Assembly (NCBI RefSeq): GCF_023556315.2
Contig: NZ_CP116221.1
Location: 1,375,001 to 1,439,000 of the forward strand
Direction: 5' to 3'
Origin: Psychroserpens ponticola
Lineage (GTDB): Bacteria > Bacteroidota > Bacteroidia > Flavobacteriales > Flavobacteriaceae
Length of the DNA stretch: 64,000 nt
How positions within the stretch are numbered: the first letter of the stretch is position 1; every line of letters begins with the position of its first letter. This document shows, piece by piece, positions 54,807 through 63,320 of this stretch. The notes under the pieces are model-generated. The model was not told the DNA's origin, made no database searches, and worked only from the letters and a program-made list of their open reading frames with translations. The translations under genes and the position numbers were made by a program.

Positions 54807-54814
54807 CAAATGTA
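54807..54814 (-). promoter_or_regulatory. -7 element upstream of the HTH gene
   Basis: TACATTTG on the minus strand is an exact TAnnTTTG match about 48 bp before the ATG at 54759. No clear -33 element. Confidence 0.4.
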
Positions 54815-54900
54815 ATTTTTTTATCTGATATATTATATTTGTGTAGTTTTTTTTCTACGTTATGATATTTATTATCAAATGAACTGAATTGATTATAATA

Positions 54901-54930
54901 AAAAACACAGCTAAATTAGAGCTGTGTTTT
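54901..54930 (-). terminator. Terminator after paralog C
   Basis: AAAAACACAGCT (54901-54912) pairs with AGCTGTGTTTTT (54919-54930), with T runs on both strands. It lies 20 bp after the stop of the 54951-55502 gene. Confidence 0.82.
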
Positions 54931-54950
54931 TTTTATATAATTTATTTTTT

Positions 54951-55502
54951 TTAGAAATACTGTTTTATTTTTCCCATAAAAGAGGTAGGCTTAATCATAA
55001 ACTCTTCTTCGAGTTCTTGCATGGTTTTATCCGCATCATTAATTTGATTAAACATTCTTGCTCTTAACAAATAAATTGATGGTATAACAATTGCCATTAC
55101 TGGTACTAAATAAATCAATTCAAATTTATCTATAAATCCAATATTATCATTGAACATACCAATAATTTGAAATACATACATAGCAATCGGAACTAAAAGC
55201 GCATGGTACCACCAATGCCGATTAGTAAAGAACCATATGAAAAGAAGAGATAAAGGGATTAGTTTATTTACTAAAACCCATATTGCAAAATTAGCATCTC
55301 CCCAACTTTTACTATCGTATGTAAACAAGAAAGTGTCCCAAACTTGAGTTTGAGGGACACTTTCATATAAGTAAAATAAATACGGAGTAATACCAATAAA
55401 AGTGGCGATTATACTCCCTACTAAAATAGATTTAGTATCGGTCTTACCCGTTACTTGGAATCGTTTTAGCTTTTTTTGCAATTTCAGTTTTAACTTGTCC
55501 AT
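54951..55502 (-). CDS. Four-helix membrane protein, paralog C
   Basis: 183 residues: a basic N-terminus (about 1-25), helices at about 26-45, 74-92, 98-115 and 125-145, the V-P-Q-T-Q-V-W-x-x-x-L-F-T motif near 50 and W-F-F-T-N-R-H-W-W near 89. The charged tail is shorter than in paralogs A and B. Its ATG lies inside the small secreted-peptide ORF (59 bp overlap in another frame), and no later ATG/GTG/TTG precedes helix 1. It is probably co-transcribed with that ORF. Confidence 0.6.
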   Translation of the reverse strand: MDKLKLKLQKKLKRFQVTGKTDTKSILVGSIIATFIGITPYLFYLYESVPQTQVWDTFLFTYDSKSWGDANFAIWVLVNKLIPLSLLFIWFFTNRHWWYHALLVPIAMYVFQIIGMFNDNIGFIDKFELIYLVPVMAIVIPSIYLLRARMFNQINDADKTMQELEEEFMIKPTSFMGKIKQYF

Positions 55503-55587
55503 CTAAATTGATTAAATCAGTTGCTTGTGCTGTGAACGCAAATCCACCAATAATCGCAATGGCTAATACATACTTTTTTGTTTTCAT
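55444..55587 (-). CDS. Small secreted peptide (47 residues)
   Basis: ATG at 55587, TAA at 55444. Residues 1-22 are a textbook signal peptide (M-K-T-K-K-Y-V-L-A-I ... F-A-F-T-A-Q-A), leaving a mature peptide of about 25 residues beginning T-D-L-I-N-L-D-G and ending T-I-P-S-N-G. An exact -7 element (55616-55623) lies 29 bp upstream. Its 3' end overlaps the start of paralog C by 59 bp. A small exported peptide next to membrane proteins and a HTH regulator could be a signal, inhibitor or pheromone; that is inference. Confidence 0.55.
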   Translation of the reverse strand: MKTKKYVLAIAIIGGFAFTAQATDLINLDGQVKTEIAKKAKTIPSNG

Positions 55588-55615
55588 AATATAAGGGATT
55601 AATTAATTAATAGTT

Positions 55616-55623
55616 CAAAGATA
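55616..55623 (-). promoter_or_regulatory. -7 element upstream of the small peptide
   Basis: TATCTTTG on the minus strand is an exact TAnnTTTG match, 29 bp before the ATG of the 47-residue peptide. Its position supports that ORF as the first gene of the transcript. Confidence 0.45.
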
Positions 55624-55750
55624 CTTCAAGATAGCAGTTTTGAACAGTTAAACGAGTGTTAAAAACAGTTCGATTAATCGCCTTATGGTTACGGTTTTTC
55701 CGTACTTGCCAGTAAATATGCGGTGTAAAGTGGGTTATTTATTTCTGCAT

Positions 55751-56200
55751 TTAGCAGAGCTCATAAGCAGGTTTTTTTGTTAATAATTCGTTTTGGCTCA
55801 ATTTGAGGGTTCTTGAGATCTTATTATTATCTTTTATGGTTATCTCACATACATCTTCTGGAAGTAAGTTTGATACCTTTTCTGGCCATTCTATAAATAA
55901 CCAATTGTTGTCATTATTGAAATAGTCTTCAAAACCAAAATTTAAGGCTTCCATCTCATCTTCTATGCGATACATATCAAAATGAAAAATGCTTCCGTTT
56001 TTAGACTCATATTCGTTAACTATTGAAAATGTTGGACTCGTCACATCATCAGTACTTCCTAATGATTTAACCATAGCTTTGATGAGTGTTGTTTTTCCAA
56101 CACCCATTTCGCCATGAAACAATACAATTCTAGAATTGATTTGCTCTAAAAGCTTAGTCGTTACTGACTCTAACTCAGTTATGTTATAATCTATTTCCAC
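55751..56200 (-). CDS. tsaE: tRNA threonylcarbamoyladenosine biosynthesis ATPase
   Basis: P-loop ATPase needed with TsaB and TsaD for t6A37 of tRNA. Walker A GEMGVGKTT (30-38), the S-P-T-F-S-I-V-N-E-Y segment (about 55-64), F-H-F-D-M-Y-R near 72 and the closing F-I-E-W-P-E-K. 149 residues is typical. It lies 131 bp after porX on the same strand. Confidence 0.93.
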   Translation of the reverse strand: MEIDYNITELESVTTKLLEQINSRIVLFHGEMGVGKTTLIKAMVKSLGSTDDVTSPTFSIVNEYESKNGSIFHFDMYRIEDEMEALNFGFEDYFNNDNNWLFIEWPEKVSNLLPEDVCEITIKDNNKISRTLKLSQNELLTKKPAYELC

Positions 56201-56331
56201 AGTTTATATGCTAAATATTTTACTCAAAGTATGGTTTAAGTAAATTTATATTGGCAATAATACGTATAAATATTGAAAAAAACTAGAAAAAAGTGTATTT
56301 CAACGGATTTATTTGCATTACGTGGATTTTT

Positions 56332-57885
56332 TTACTTTGGATTCATCACCACAAAAGGGATGATCATTTCTTCTAAAGAAACACCTCCATGTTGGTAGGT
56401 ATTTCTATAATAACTTACATAATGATTGTAGTTATTTGGATAAGCCAAAAAGTGATCGCTTTTTGCAAAAATGAAAGAACTACTCATCGTAATGCTAGGT
56501 AAACCAATGCTTTTAGGATCTTGTTCTGCTAAAACTTCCTTATCTTCATAAGTTAAACTTCGTCCTGTTTTGTAACGTAAATTTAAACTTGTATCACGAT
56601 CACCAATAACTTTTGAAGGGTTCTTTACGTTAATCGTGCCATGATCTGTTGTTAAGATTAATTTGAATCCGAGTTGTTGTGCTTGCTGAATCATTTCAAG
56701 TAATGGGGAGTTTTTAAACCAACTCACTGTTAATGAACGATATGCTTTGTCATTAGATGCTAATTCTTTAACAACGTCCATTTCAGTTTTAGAGTGTGAT
56801 AACATATCTACAAAATTGTAAACAATTACAGAAAGATCATTGTCTTTTAGGCTTTTAAAGTTTTCTACTAGTTTTTTTCCAGCTTTAAGATTTGTGATTT
56901 TATGATAAGAAGTTTTTAAATTCTGAAGCCCTAAACGTTTTAATTGCCCTTGTAAAAAATCATTTTCATAAAGGTTTTTCCCTCCTTCATCTGTATCATT
57001 TTTCCAAAGTTTTGGGTGTAGACGTTCCATATCACTTGGCATTAATCCTGAGAAAATGGCATTTCTTGCGTATTGAGTTGCAGTTGGTAAAATGCTGTAA
57101 AAAGGAGCTTCAGAAGTTTTCTTATAATAATTGTTCACTATTGGCTCGAAAGCTTTCCATTGGTCATATCGCAAATTATCAATCACAACTAGAAGTGTTG
57201 GTTGGTTATCACTTAATTCTGGTACAACTTTATCTTTAAATAAGGTGTGAGATAAAGTTGGAGCATCATTTTTGTGATCAAACCAATCTTTATAGTTCTT
57301 TTCGATGAACTTTCCGAATTGATGATTGGCTTCATTTTTCTGAGATTCTAGAATTTCAGTCATACCAACATCCTCAATGTCTTCTAATCTTAATTCCCAG
57401 TACACCAGTTTCTGGTATAAATCACTCCATTCTTCATATGAATTCACCATAGACAAATCCATAGCAATTTTTCTAAACTCTTGCTGATAATTAGAAGTTG
57501 TCTTTTCTGAAACGAGTCTTGAGTGATCTAAATTCTTTTTTAAACTCAATAAAATTTGGTTCGGATTTACAGGTTTTATAAGGTAATCGGCAATTTTATT
57601 ACCAATAGCTTCTTCCATAATATATTCTTCCTCACTTTTTGTAATCATAACAACAGGAAGATTTGCACGCTTTTCTTTAATTTCATTTAGGGTTTCTAAC
57701 CCTGTTAAACCTGGCATGTTTTCATCTAAAAACACAATATCAAAATTGGTGTCATCTATAATTTCAAGAGCTTCAGTGCCACTCTGACAAGTCGTGACGT
57801 TATATTGTTTTTGTTCTAGGAAAAGAATATGAGGTTTTAAAAGATCGATTTCATCGTCAACCCAAAGAATATTTATAGTGTTCAT
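56332..57885 (-). CDS. porX: PorX: response regulator with PglZ/alkaline-phosphatase-like domain (T9SS control)
   Basis: I choose the ATG at 57885 (M-N-T-I-N-I-L-W-V-D-D-E) over 57930, which would overlap the divergent HD gene. The result is 517 residues. N-terminal receiver domain with D10, D11 and phosphoacceptor D54 (F-L-D-E-N-M-P-G) and K-P near 104; a helical linker; then a PglZ-type phosphodiesterase domain with V-V-I-D-N-L-R-Y-D-Q-W, P-T-A-T-Q-Y-A-R-N and T-T-D-H-G. PorX works with the histidine kinase PorY and governs type IX secretion genes; related work shows the PglZ part acts on oligonucleotides. PorY is not in this window. Confidence 0.9.
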   Translation of the reverse strand: MNTINILWVDDEIDLLKPHILFLEQKQYNVTTCQSGTEALEIIDDTNFDIVFLDENMPGLTGLETLNEIKEKRANLPVVMITKSEEEYIMEEAIGNKIADYLIKPVNPNQILLSLKKNLDHSRLVSEKTTSNYQQEFRKIAMDLSMVNSYEEWSDLYQKLVYWELRLEDIEDVGMTEILESQKNEANHQFGKFIEKNYKDWFDHKNDAPTLSHTLFKDKVVPELSDNQPTLLVVIDNLRYDQWKAFEPIVNNYYKKTSEAPFYSILPTATQYARNAIFSGLMPSDMERLHPKLWKNDTDEGGKNLYENDFLQGQLKRLGLQNLKTSYHKITNLKAGKKLVENFKSLKDNDLSVIVYNFVDMLSHSKTEMDVVKELASNDKAYRSLTVSWFKNSPLLEMIQQAQQLGFKLILTTDHGTINVKNPSKVIGDRDTSLNLRYKTGRSLTYEDKEVLAEQDPKSIGLPSITMSSSFIFAKSDHFLAYPNNYNHYVSYYRNTYQHGGVSLEEMIIPFVVMNPK

Positions 57886-57886
57886 G

Positions 57887-57894
57887 TATATTTG
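57887..57894 (+). promoter_or_regulatory. -7 element upstream of the HD gene
   Basis: TATATTTG is an exact TAnnTTTG match, 29 bp before the ATG at 57924, in the 38 bp divergent gap with porX. Confidence 0.42.
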
Positions 57895-57923
57895 TTTAAT
57901 ATTAATGTAAACTTTAATGTTTG

Positions 57924-59144
57924 ATGGCAAGTAACAAACTTAAAATCTTTAACGACCCAATTTACGGATTTATTACAATTCCCAGTTCTCAAATTTTCGA
58001 TTTAATTGAGCATAAATACTTTCAGAGGCTACGTCGAATTACTCAAATGGGTTTGTCATATTTAGTGTATCCTGGTGCTAATCATACACGTTTTCATCAC
58101 GCTATAGGTTGTATGCATTTAATGCAAAAAGCTATTAATGTGCTTCGTTTTAAGGGAGTTACGGTTTCTAATGAAGAGGAACAAGCTTTGTATTCTGCCA
58201 TTTTATTACACGACATTGGTCATGGGCCTTTTTCTCATGCCATGGAACATAGTATCGTAAATGGTGTTTCTCATGAAGAGATTTCATTGTTATTTATGGA
58301 AAAACTCAATAAAGAATTTAACGGAAGTTTAACGCTTGCGATTAAAATTTTTAAAGGTGATTATGAACGACCATTTTTATGTGAGTTAATTTCTAGTCAG
58401 TTAGATATGGATCGTGCAGATTATTTAAAACGCGATAGTTTTTATACTGGAGTTGCTGAAGGTAATGTAAATAGTGAACGTTTAATTACTATGCTTAATG
58501 TAGAAAACGATAGGTTAGTGGTTGAAGAAAAAGGAATTTACAGTGTTGAAAAATTTCTAGTGGCTAGACGTTTTATGTATTGGCAAGTGTATCTTCATAA
58601 AACAGGTTTAGTTGCTGAGCAATTATTAACACGGGTTTTAAAACGTGCAAAAGAACTATCTAATTTAGGAATTGTGCTTCCTTCAAGTAACGCATTGCAT
58701 TATTTTTTAAACAATGAAGTGTCTTTAGAAAACTTTGATGATGAAACTTTAGAAACCTTTTCAAAGCTTGATGATACAGATATTATTGCAGCAATGAAAG
58801 ATTGGCAATATCATGATGATTTTGTACTCAGTCATTTATGTGAAATGATAATTAATAGAAACCTCTTAAAAATCAAACTAAAAAATAAGCCAATAAAGCC
58901 AAAACTTTTAGAGAATCATCTTCAAGAATTAATTGAAAAGTATAATATTACTGAAGAAGAAGCACAATATTTTGTGTTTATCGATAGCATTTCAAATCAG
59001 GCGTATCAATCTAAACTACAAACCATTAAGATTCTTCAAAAATCTGGAAAGGTCGTAGATATTGCCAAAGCTTCTGATCAGTTTAATATAAAAGCACTGT
59101 CGAAGCCTGTCACTAAGTACTATATCTGTTATCCAAAGGCTTAA
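57924..59144 (+). CDS. HD-domain phosphohydrolase (dNTPase-like)
   Basis: 406 residues. A TTG one codon upstream (57921) is possible; the ATG is preferred. HD-superfamily signature: H-T-R-F-H-H-A-I-G near 54-62, L-L-H-D-I-G-H-G-P-F-S-H near 95-106 (metal-binding H and D) and a later Q-L-D-M-D-R-A-D-Y-L-K-R-D-S. This layout matches the SAMHD1/dGTPase-like group. Substrate is probably a nucleotide triphosphate. It is divergent from porX and upstream of lpxD. Confidence 0.87.
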   Translation: MASNKLKIFNDPIYGFITIPSSQIFDLIEHKYFQRLRRITQMGLSYLVYPGANHTRFHHAIGCMHLMQKAINVLRFKGVTVSNEEEQALYSAILLHDIGHGPFSHAMEHSIVNGVSHEEISLLFMEKLNKEFNGSLTLAIKIFKGDYERPFLCELISSQLDMDRADYLKRDSFYTGVAEGNVNSERLITMLNVENDRLVVEEKGIYSVEKFLVARRFMYWQVYLHKTGLVAEQLLTRVLKRAKELSNLGIVLPSSNALHYFLNNEVSLENFDDETLETFSKLDDTDIIAAMKDWQYHDDFVLSHLCEMIINRNLLKIKLKNKPIKPKLLENHLQELIEKYNITEEEAQYFVFIDSISNQAYQSKLQTIKILQKSGKVVDIAKASDQFNIKALSKPVTKYYICYPKA

Positions 59145-59292
59145 TTTTTCTGATTAGAACATTCTAAAACAGCCTTTTTTTATGAATTGTAATAGCTACA
59201 GAAATTAATGTTAATAACAATTTTAGGATTCCTTTTTCTATCGATATAATAAACAACTCAAATTCTAATATAAATATGTGATACATTTTTTC

Positions 59293-59300
59293 TATTTTTG
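59293..59300 (+). promoter_or_regulatory. -7 element directly before lpxD (possible leaderless start)
   Basis: TATTTTTG is an exact TAnnTTTG match whose end is only five bases from the lpxD ATG (59306). A start point about six bases downstream would fall at or next to the ATG, so the message may be leaderless. Confidence 0.45.
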
Positions 59301-59305
59301 CGAGA

Positions 59306-60334
59306 ATGAAGTTTACAGCACAACAAATAGCTGGAATCTTAGAAGGCGACATTGAAGGTAATCCTGATATTGAAGTTTCTAAGCTTTCTAAGATAGAAGA
59401 AGGTATTAAAGGCTCTTTAACCTTTCTTGCCAATCCTAAGTACACATCATACATTTATTCTACTAAAGCTTCTATTACAATTGTTAATAAAACATTTAAG
59501 CCTGAACATGATATTAGTACTACATTAATAAAAGTTGAAGATGCTTATAAATCATTTTCTAAACTTTTAGAATACTATAATCAAGTTAAACTTAATAAGC
59601 AAGGTATAGAACAACCATCGTTTATATCAGAATCTGCTACTTTGGGAACTGATGTTTATGTTGGAGCCTTTACGTATTTAGGCGATAACGTTCGAATAGG
59701 GAATAATGTAAAAATTTTCCCGAATACTTATATAGGTGATAATGTGACAATTGGTAATGATACTATTGTTTTTTCAGGAGCAAAAATATATTCTGAATCA
59801 ATTATTGGAAATAATTGTGTTATTAATTCTGGAGCAATTATTGGAGCAGATGGTTTTGGTTTTGTGCCAGATGAAAATGGAGAGTATAGCAAAGTTCCTC
59901 AAATTGGGAATGTGATTATAGAAGATTATGTAGATATTGGAGCAGCAACTACAATAGATAGAGCAACATTAGGCTCGACAATTATAAGAAAAGGTGTTAA
60001 ACTAGATAACCAAATTCAAATAGCACATAATGTTGAAATAGGTAAAAACACGGTTATTGCTGCACAAACTGGTATTGCAGGTTCTTCAAAAATTGGTGAG
60101 AATTGCCAAATAGGAGGTCAAGTAGGAATTGCTGGTCATATTACTATTGGAAATAATGTTAAAGTTCAAGCTCAATCTGGTATTGGACGTCATGTAAAGG
60201 ACAATGAAGTTCTTCAAGGTTCACCATCATTCAATTATGGAGATTGGAATAAATCTTATGTGTATTTTAAAAACTTACCTAAGATTGTTAAAACAATAAA
60301 TGATTTAGAAAAGAAAGTAGATGCCAATAATTAA
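59306..60334 (+). CDS. lpxD: UDP-3-O-(3-hydroxyacyl)glucosamine N-acyltransferase
   Basis: Third step of lipid A synthesis: adds the N-linked hydroxyacyl chain from ACP. 342 residues: an N-terminal uridine-binding domain (A-N-P-K-Y near 42), a left-handed beta-helix with many hexapeptide repeats (about 100-290), the catalytic H241 in [13 protein letters not shown] and a short C-terminal helix. It overlaps the next gene by 14 bases. A second LpxD-like gene lies 4 kb downstream (63320). Confidence 0.94.
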   Translation: MKFTAQQIAGILEGDIEGNPDIEVSKLSKIEEGIKGSLTFLANPKYTSYIYSTKASITIVNKTFKPEHDISTTLIKVEDAYKSFSKLLEYYNQVKLNKQGIEQPSFISESATLGTDVYVGAFTYLGDNVRIGNNVKIFPNTYIGDNVTIGNDTIVFSGAKIYSESIIGNNCVINSGAIIGADGFGFVPDENGEYSKVPQIGNVIIEDYVDIGAATTIDRATLGSTIIRKGVKLDNQIQIAHNVEIGKNTVIAAQTGIAGSSKIGENCQIGGQVGIAGHITIGNNVKVQAQSGIGRHVKDNEVLQGSPSFNYGDWNKSYVYFKNLPKIVKTINDLEKKVDANN

Positions 60335-61727
60335 AACAGACGTCAAACAAAGGACAATAGAAAAAGAAATCTCTCTCAGTGGAGTTGGATTACATACTGG
60401 TAAAGATGTAATGCTTACGTTTTGTCCTGCACCAGCAAATAATGGATTTTCTTTTAAGAGAATTGATCTCGAAGGATCTCCAGTTATTGAAGCTGATGCC
60501 AATTATGTAACCAATACGCAACGTGGAACATGCTTAGAAAAAAATGGTGTAACTATTCAAACTTCAGAACATGTATTAGCAGCATTAGTCGGTTTAGATA
60601 TTGATAATGCAATTATTGAGCTTAATGCATCAGAGCCTCCAATTATGGATGGTTCTTCAAAGTTTTTTGTTGAAGCCATTGAAAAAGCTGGTATTACTGA
60701 ACAAGATGACTTTAGAGAAGAATACGTCGTATCAGATGTTATATCATATTCTGATGAAGAATCAGGTAGCGAAATTATTGTCATGCCTGCTAAAGAATAC
60801 CAAATTACTGCAATGGTCGATTTTGGAACTAAAGTTTTAGGAACCCAAAATGCAACTCTAAATCATATTTCAGATTTTAAGAAAAATATTTCAGATTCTA
60901 GAACATTTAGTTTCTTACATGAGCTGGAAACCTTATTAGAAAACGGGTTAATTAAAGGAGGTGATCTTAATAATGCAATTGTTTATGTAGATAAGGAATT
61001 GTCTACTGAAACTATGGAAAAACTGAAAATAGCATTCAAAAAAGATTCGATTGCTATTAAACCTAATGGGATTTTAGATAATCTGACACTTCACCATCCA
61101 AACGAAGCAGCAAGACACAAGTTATTAGATGTCGTTGGAGATCTCGCTTTAGTTGGTACAAGAATTAAAGGAAAAGTTATTGCAAACAAACCAGGACATT
61201 TTATAAATACACAGTTTGCTAAGAAAATTTCTAAAATAATTAAGAACGAACGTCGTAATAATGTTCCTCAAATTGATTTGAATCAAGAGCCATTAATGGA
61301 TATTATTCAAATCATGGACATGTTGCCACATAGACAACCATTTTTGCTGCTTGATAAAGTTTTTGAGCTTTCAGATTCTCACGTGATTGGAATGAAGAAT
61401 GTGACCATGAACGAAGAATTCTTTAAAGGCCATTTTCCGGGAGCTCCTGTAATGCCTGGAGTTCTTATTGTTGAAGCGATGGCTCAAACAGGAGGTATTT
61501 TGGTACTAAGTACAGTTCCAGATCCAGAGAATTATCTAACGTTCTTTATGAAAATTGATAAAGTTAAATTCAAACAAAAAGTTGTTCCTGGTGATACACT
61601 TATATTTAAATGTGATTTAATAACACCTATAAGAAGAGGTATTTGTCATATGCAAGGATACGCTTATGCCAATGGGAAACTATGTGCTGAAGCAGAATTA
61701 ATGGCACAAATTTCAAAAGTTAAATAA
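60321..61727 (+). CDS. lpxC/fabZ: LpxC-FabZ fusion (deacetylase and hydroxyacyl-ACP dehydratase)
   Basis: 468 residues. LpxC part (1-~310): Zn ligands H84 (T-S-E-H), H266 and D270 (A-R-H-K-L-L-D), with the catalytic H293 in K-P-G-H-F. It commits UDP-3-acyl-GlcNAc to lipid A. FabZ part (~330-468): H347 in L-P-H-R-Q-P-F, G-H-F-P-G near 380 and the catalytic E395 in E-A-M-A-Q. The fusion of both activities is a known Bacteroidota trait. It shares 14 bases with lpxD, so translation is coupled. Confidence 0.95.
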   Translation: MPIIKTDVKQRTIEKEISLSGVGLHTGKDVMLTFCPAPANNGFSFKRIDLEGSPVIEADANYVTNTQRGTCLEKNGVTIQTSEHVLAALVGLDIDNAIIELNASEPPIMDGSSKFFVEAIEKAGITEQDDFREEYVVSDVISYSDEESGSEIIVMPAKEYQITAMVDFGTKVLGTQNATLNHISDFKKNISDSRTFSFLHELETLLENGLIKGGDLNNAIVYVDKELSTETMEKLKIAFKKDSIAIKPNGILDNLTLHHPNEAARHKLLDVVGDLALVGTRIKGKVIANKPGHFINTQFAKKISKIIKNERRNNVPQIDLNQEPLMDIIQIMDMLPHRQPFLLLDKVFELSDSHVIGMKNVTMNEEFFKGHFPGAPVMPGVLIVEAMAQTGGILVLSTVPDPENYLTFFMKIDKVKFKQKVVPGDTLIFKCDLITPIRRGICHMQGYAYANGKLCAEAELMAQISKVK

Positions 61728-61817
61728 AATAAACTGAACGTAATTAAATCATAAAAAGAAAAATTAATACTCAAAGCAACCCCTTTTTTTAGCTTTATTT
61801 AAAATAATATTATAAAA

Positions 61818-62603
61818 ATGAACCAACCTTTAGCATACGTACATCCTGGAGCAAAAATAGCTAAGAATGTAGTCATCGAGCCTTTTACAACTATATATAG
61901 TAATGTTACTATCGGTGAAGGTACATGGATTGGAAGTAATGTTACCATTATGGAAGGTGCACGCATTGGGAAAAATTGTAATATATTTCCTGGTTCGGTT
62001 ATTTCGGCAGTTCCTCAGGATTTAAAATATAATGATGAAGACACATTAACGATTATAGGTAACAATGTGACCATTAGAGAATGTGTAACCATTAACAGAG
62101 GAACTACTGATAGAATGAAAACTGTTATTGGAGATAATTGTTTAATTATGGCATATTGCCATGTTGCACATGATTGTATCGTTGGTAACAATTGTATCTT
62201 TTCTAATAATAGTACACTAGCTGGTCATATAAATGTTGGAGACTTTGTTGTCTTAGCAGGTATGACAGCTGTTCATCAGTTTTGTTCTATCGGTAATCAC
62301 GCATTTGTAACTGGAGGTTCTTTGGTAAGAAAAGATGTTCCTCCTTTTGTTAAAGCTGGTCGTGAACCATTATCATATGTAGGAATTAATTCTGTTGGAT
62401 TGCGTCGTCGTGGTTTTTCTACTGAAAAAATTAGAGAGATTCAAGATATTTATAGAATGCTCTATCAAAAAAATTATAATAATACCCAAGCTTCAGATTT
62501 AATTGAAGCAGAAATGGAAGCCACAACTGAACGTGATGAAATTCTTCAATTTATCAAGAATTCTCATCGTGGAATCATGAAAGGGTATTTTAAATCAAAT
62601 TAA
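61818..62603 (+). CDS. lpxA: UDP-N-acetylglucosamine acyltransferase
   Basis: First step of lipid A synthesis. 261 residues of hexapeptide beta-helix (1-~190) plus the usual C-terminal helical domain. The catalytic H118 is in C-H-V-A-H-D-C-I-V-G; Q-D-L-K-Y near 67-71 and the G-L-R-R-R-G-F segment near 194 match the family. It lies 90 bp after the fusion gene, with no strong hairpin between, and is followed by efp. Confidence 0.95.
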   Translation: MNQPLAYVHPGAKIAKNVVIEPFTTIYSNVTIGEGTWIGSNVTIMEGARIGKNCNIFPGSVISAVPQDLKYNDEDTLTIIGNNVTIRECVTINRGTTDRMKTVIGDNCLIMAYCHVAHDCIVGNNCIFSNNSTLAGHINVGDFVVLAGMTAVHQFCSIGNHAFVTGGSLVRKDVPPFVKAGREPLSYVGINSVGLRRRGFSTEKIREIQDIYRMLYQKNYNNTQASDLIEAEMEATTERDEILQFIKNSHRGIMKGYFKSN

Positions 62604-62667
62604 TTTAAAACTTTATATAAAAGCAGTAAAATGCTTATGTGTAAGTAGATATAAAAAAAATAATAGA

Positions 62668-62675
62668 TAAGTTTG
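62668..62675 (+). promoter_or_regulatory. -7 element upstream of efp
   Basis: TAAGTTTG is an exact TAnnTTTG match 78 bp before the efp ATG, in a 150 bp gap. No clear -33 element. Confidence 0.38.
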
Positions 62676-62753
62676 GTTTTGAGTTGTGACTATCATTTGA
62701 AATTTGAACAAACATCTCAATAATTAACAAATCAACAACAAAACAATAAAAGA

Positions 62754-63320
62754 ATGGCAAGTACTTCAGATATAAGAAACGGATTGTGTATAAAATATAA
62801 CAATGATATCTATAAAATCATTGAATTTCTTCACGTTAAACCAGGTAAAGGACCAGCTTTTGTAAGAACAAAAATGAAAAGTGTTACTACTGGAAAAGTG
62901 TTGGATAATACATTTTCAGCAGGACATAAAATTGAAGATGTTCGTGTTGAAACTCATAAATTTCAATACTTATATAATGATGGTGAATTCTATCATTTTA
63001 TGAATGAAGTTGATTATACTCAAATTCGATTGTTAGAAGCTGCATTAGATCGATCAGATTTAATGAAGGAAGGAGAAATAGTAACGATACTTATTAATAC
63101 AGAGGATAATATGCCACTTTCGGTTGATATGCCTGCAACGGTAATTTTAGAAGTTACAGCAACCGAACCTGGTGTTAAAGGAAATACTGCTACTAATGCA
63201 ACGAAACCTGCAACAGTAGAAACAGGTGCTGAAGTTAATGTGCCTTTATTTATTAACGAAGGTGACAAGATTAAAGTAGAAACTGAGAAAGGAACGTATA
63301 AAGAACGTATCAAGGAGTAA
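62754..63320 (+). CDS. efp: Elongation factor P
   Basis: Relieves ribosome stalling at proline runs. 188 residues in the normal three-domain layout. The tip loop K-P-G-K-G-P-A-F-V-R-T-K carries K32, the place of the modified lysine in E. coli (K34). The remaining domains are OB-fold-like with the E-T-E-K-G-T-Y-K-E-R end. The second LpxD-like gene starts at the last base of its stop codon. Confidence 0.95.
   Translation: MASTSDIRNGLCIKYNNDIYKIIEFLHVKPGKGPAFVRTKMKSVTTGKVLDNTFSAGHKIEDVRVETHKFQYLYNDGEFYHFMNEVDYTQIRLLEAALDRSDLMKEGEIVTILINTEDNMPLSVDMPATVILEVTATEPGVKGNTATNATKPATVETGAEVNVPLFINEGDKIKVETEKGTYKERIKE

Noticed and set aside
59164-59454. Minus-strand frame of 96 codons before and over lpxD
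   Set aside because: It runs antisense through the lpxD start and shows no recognisable protein pattern.
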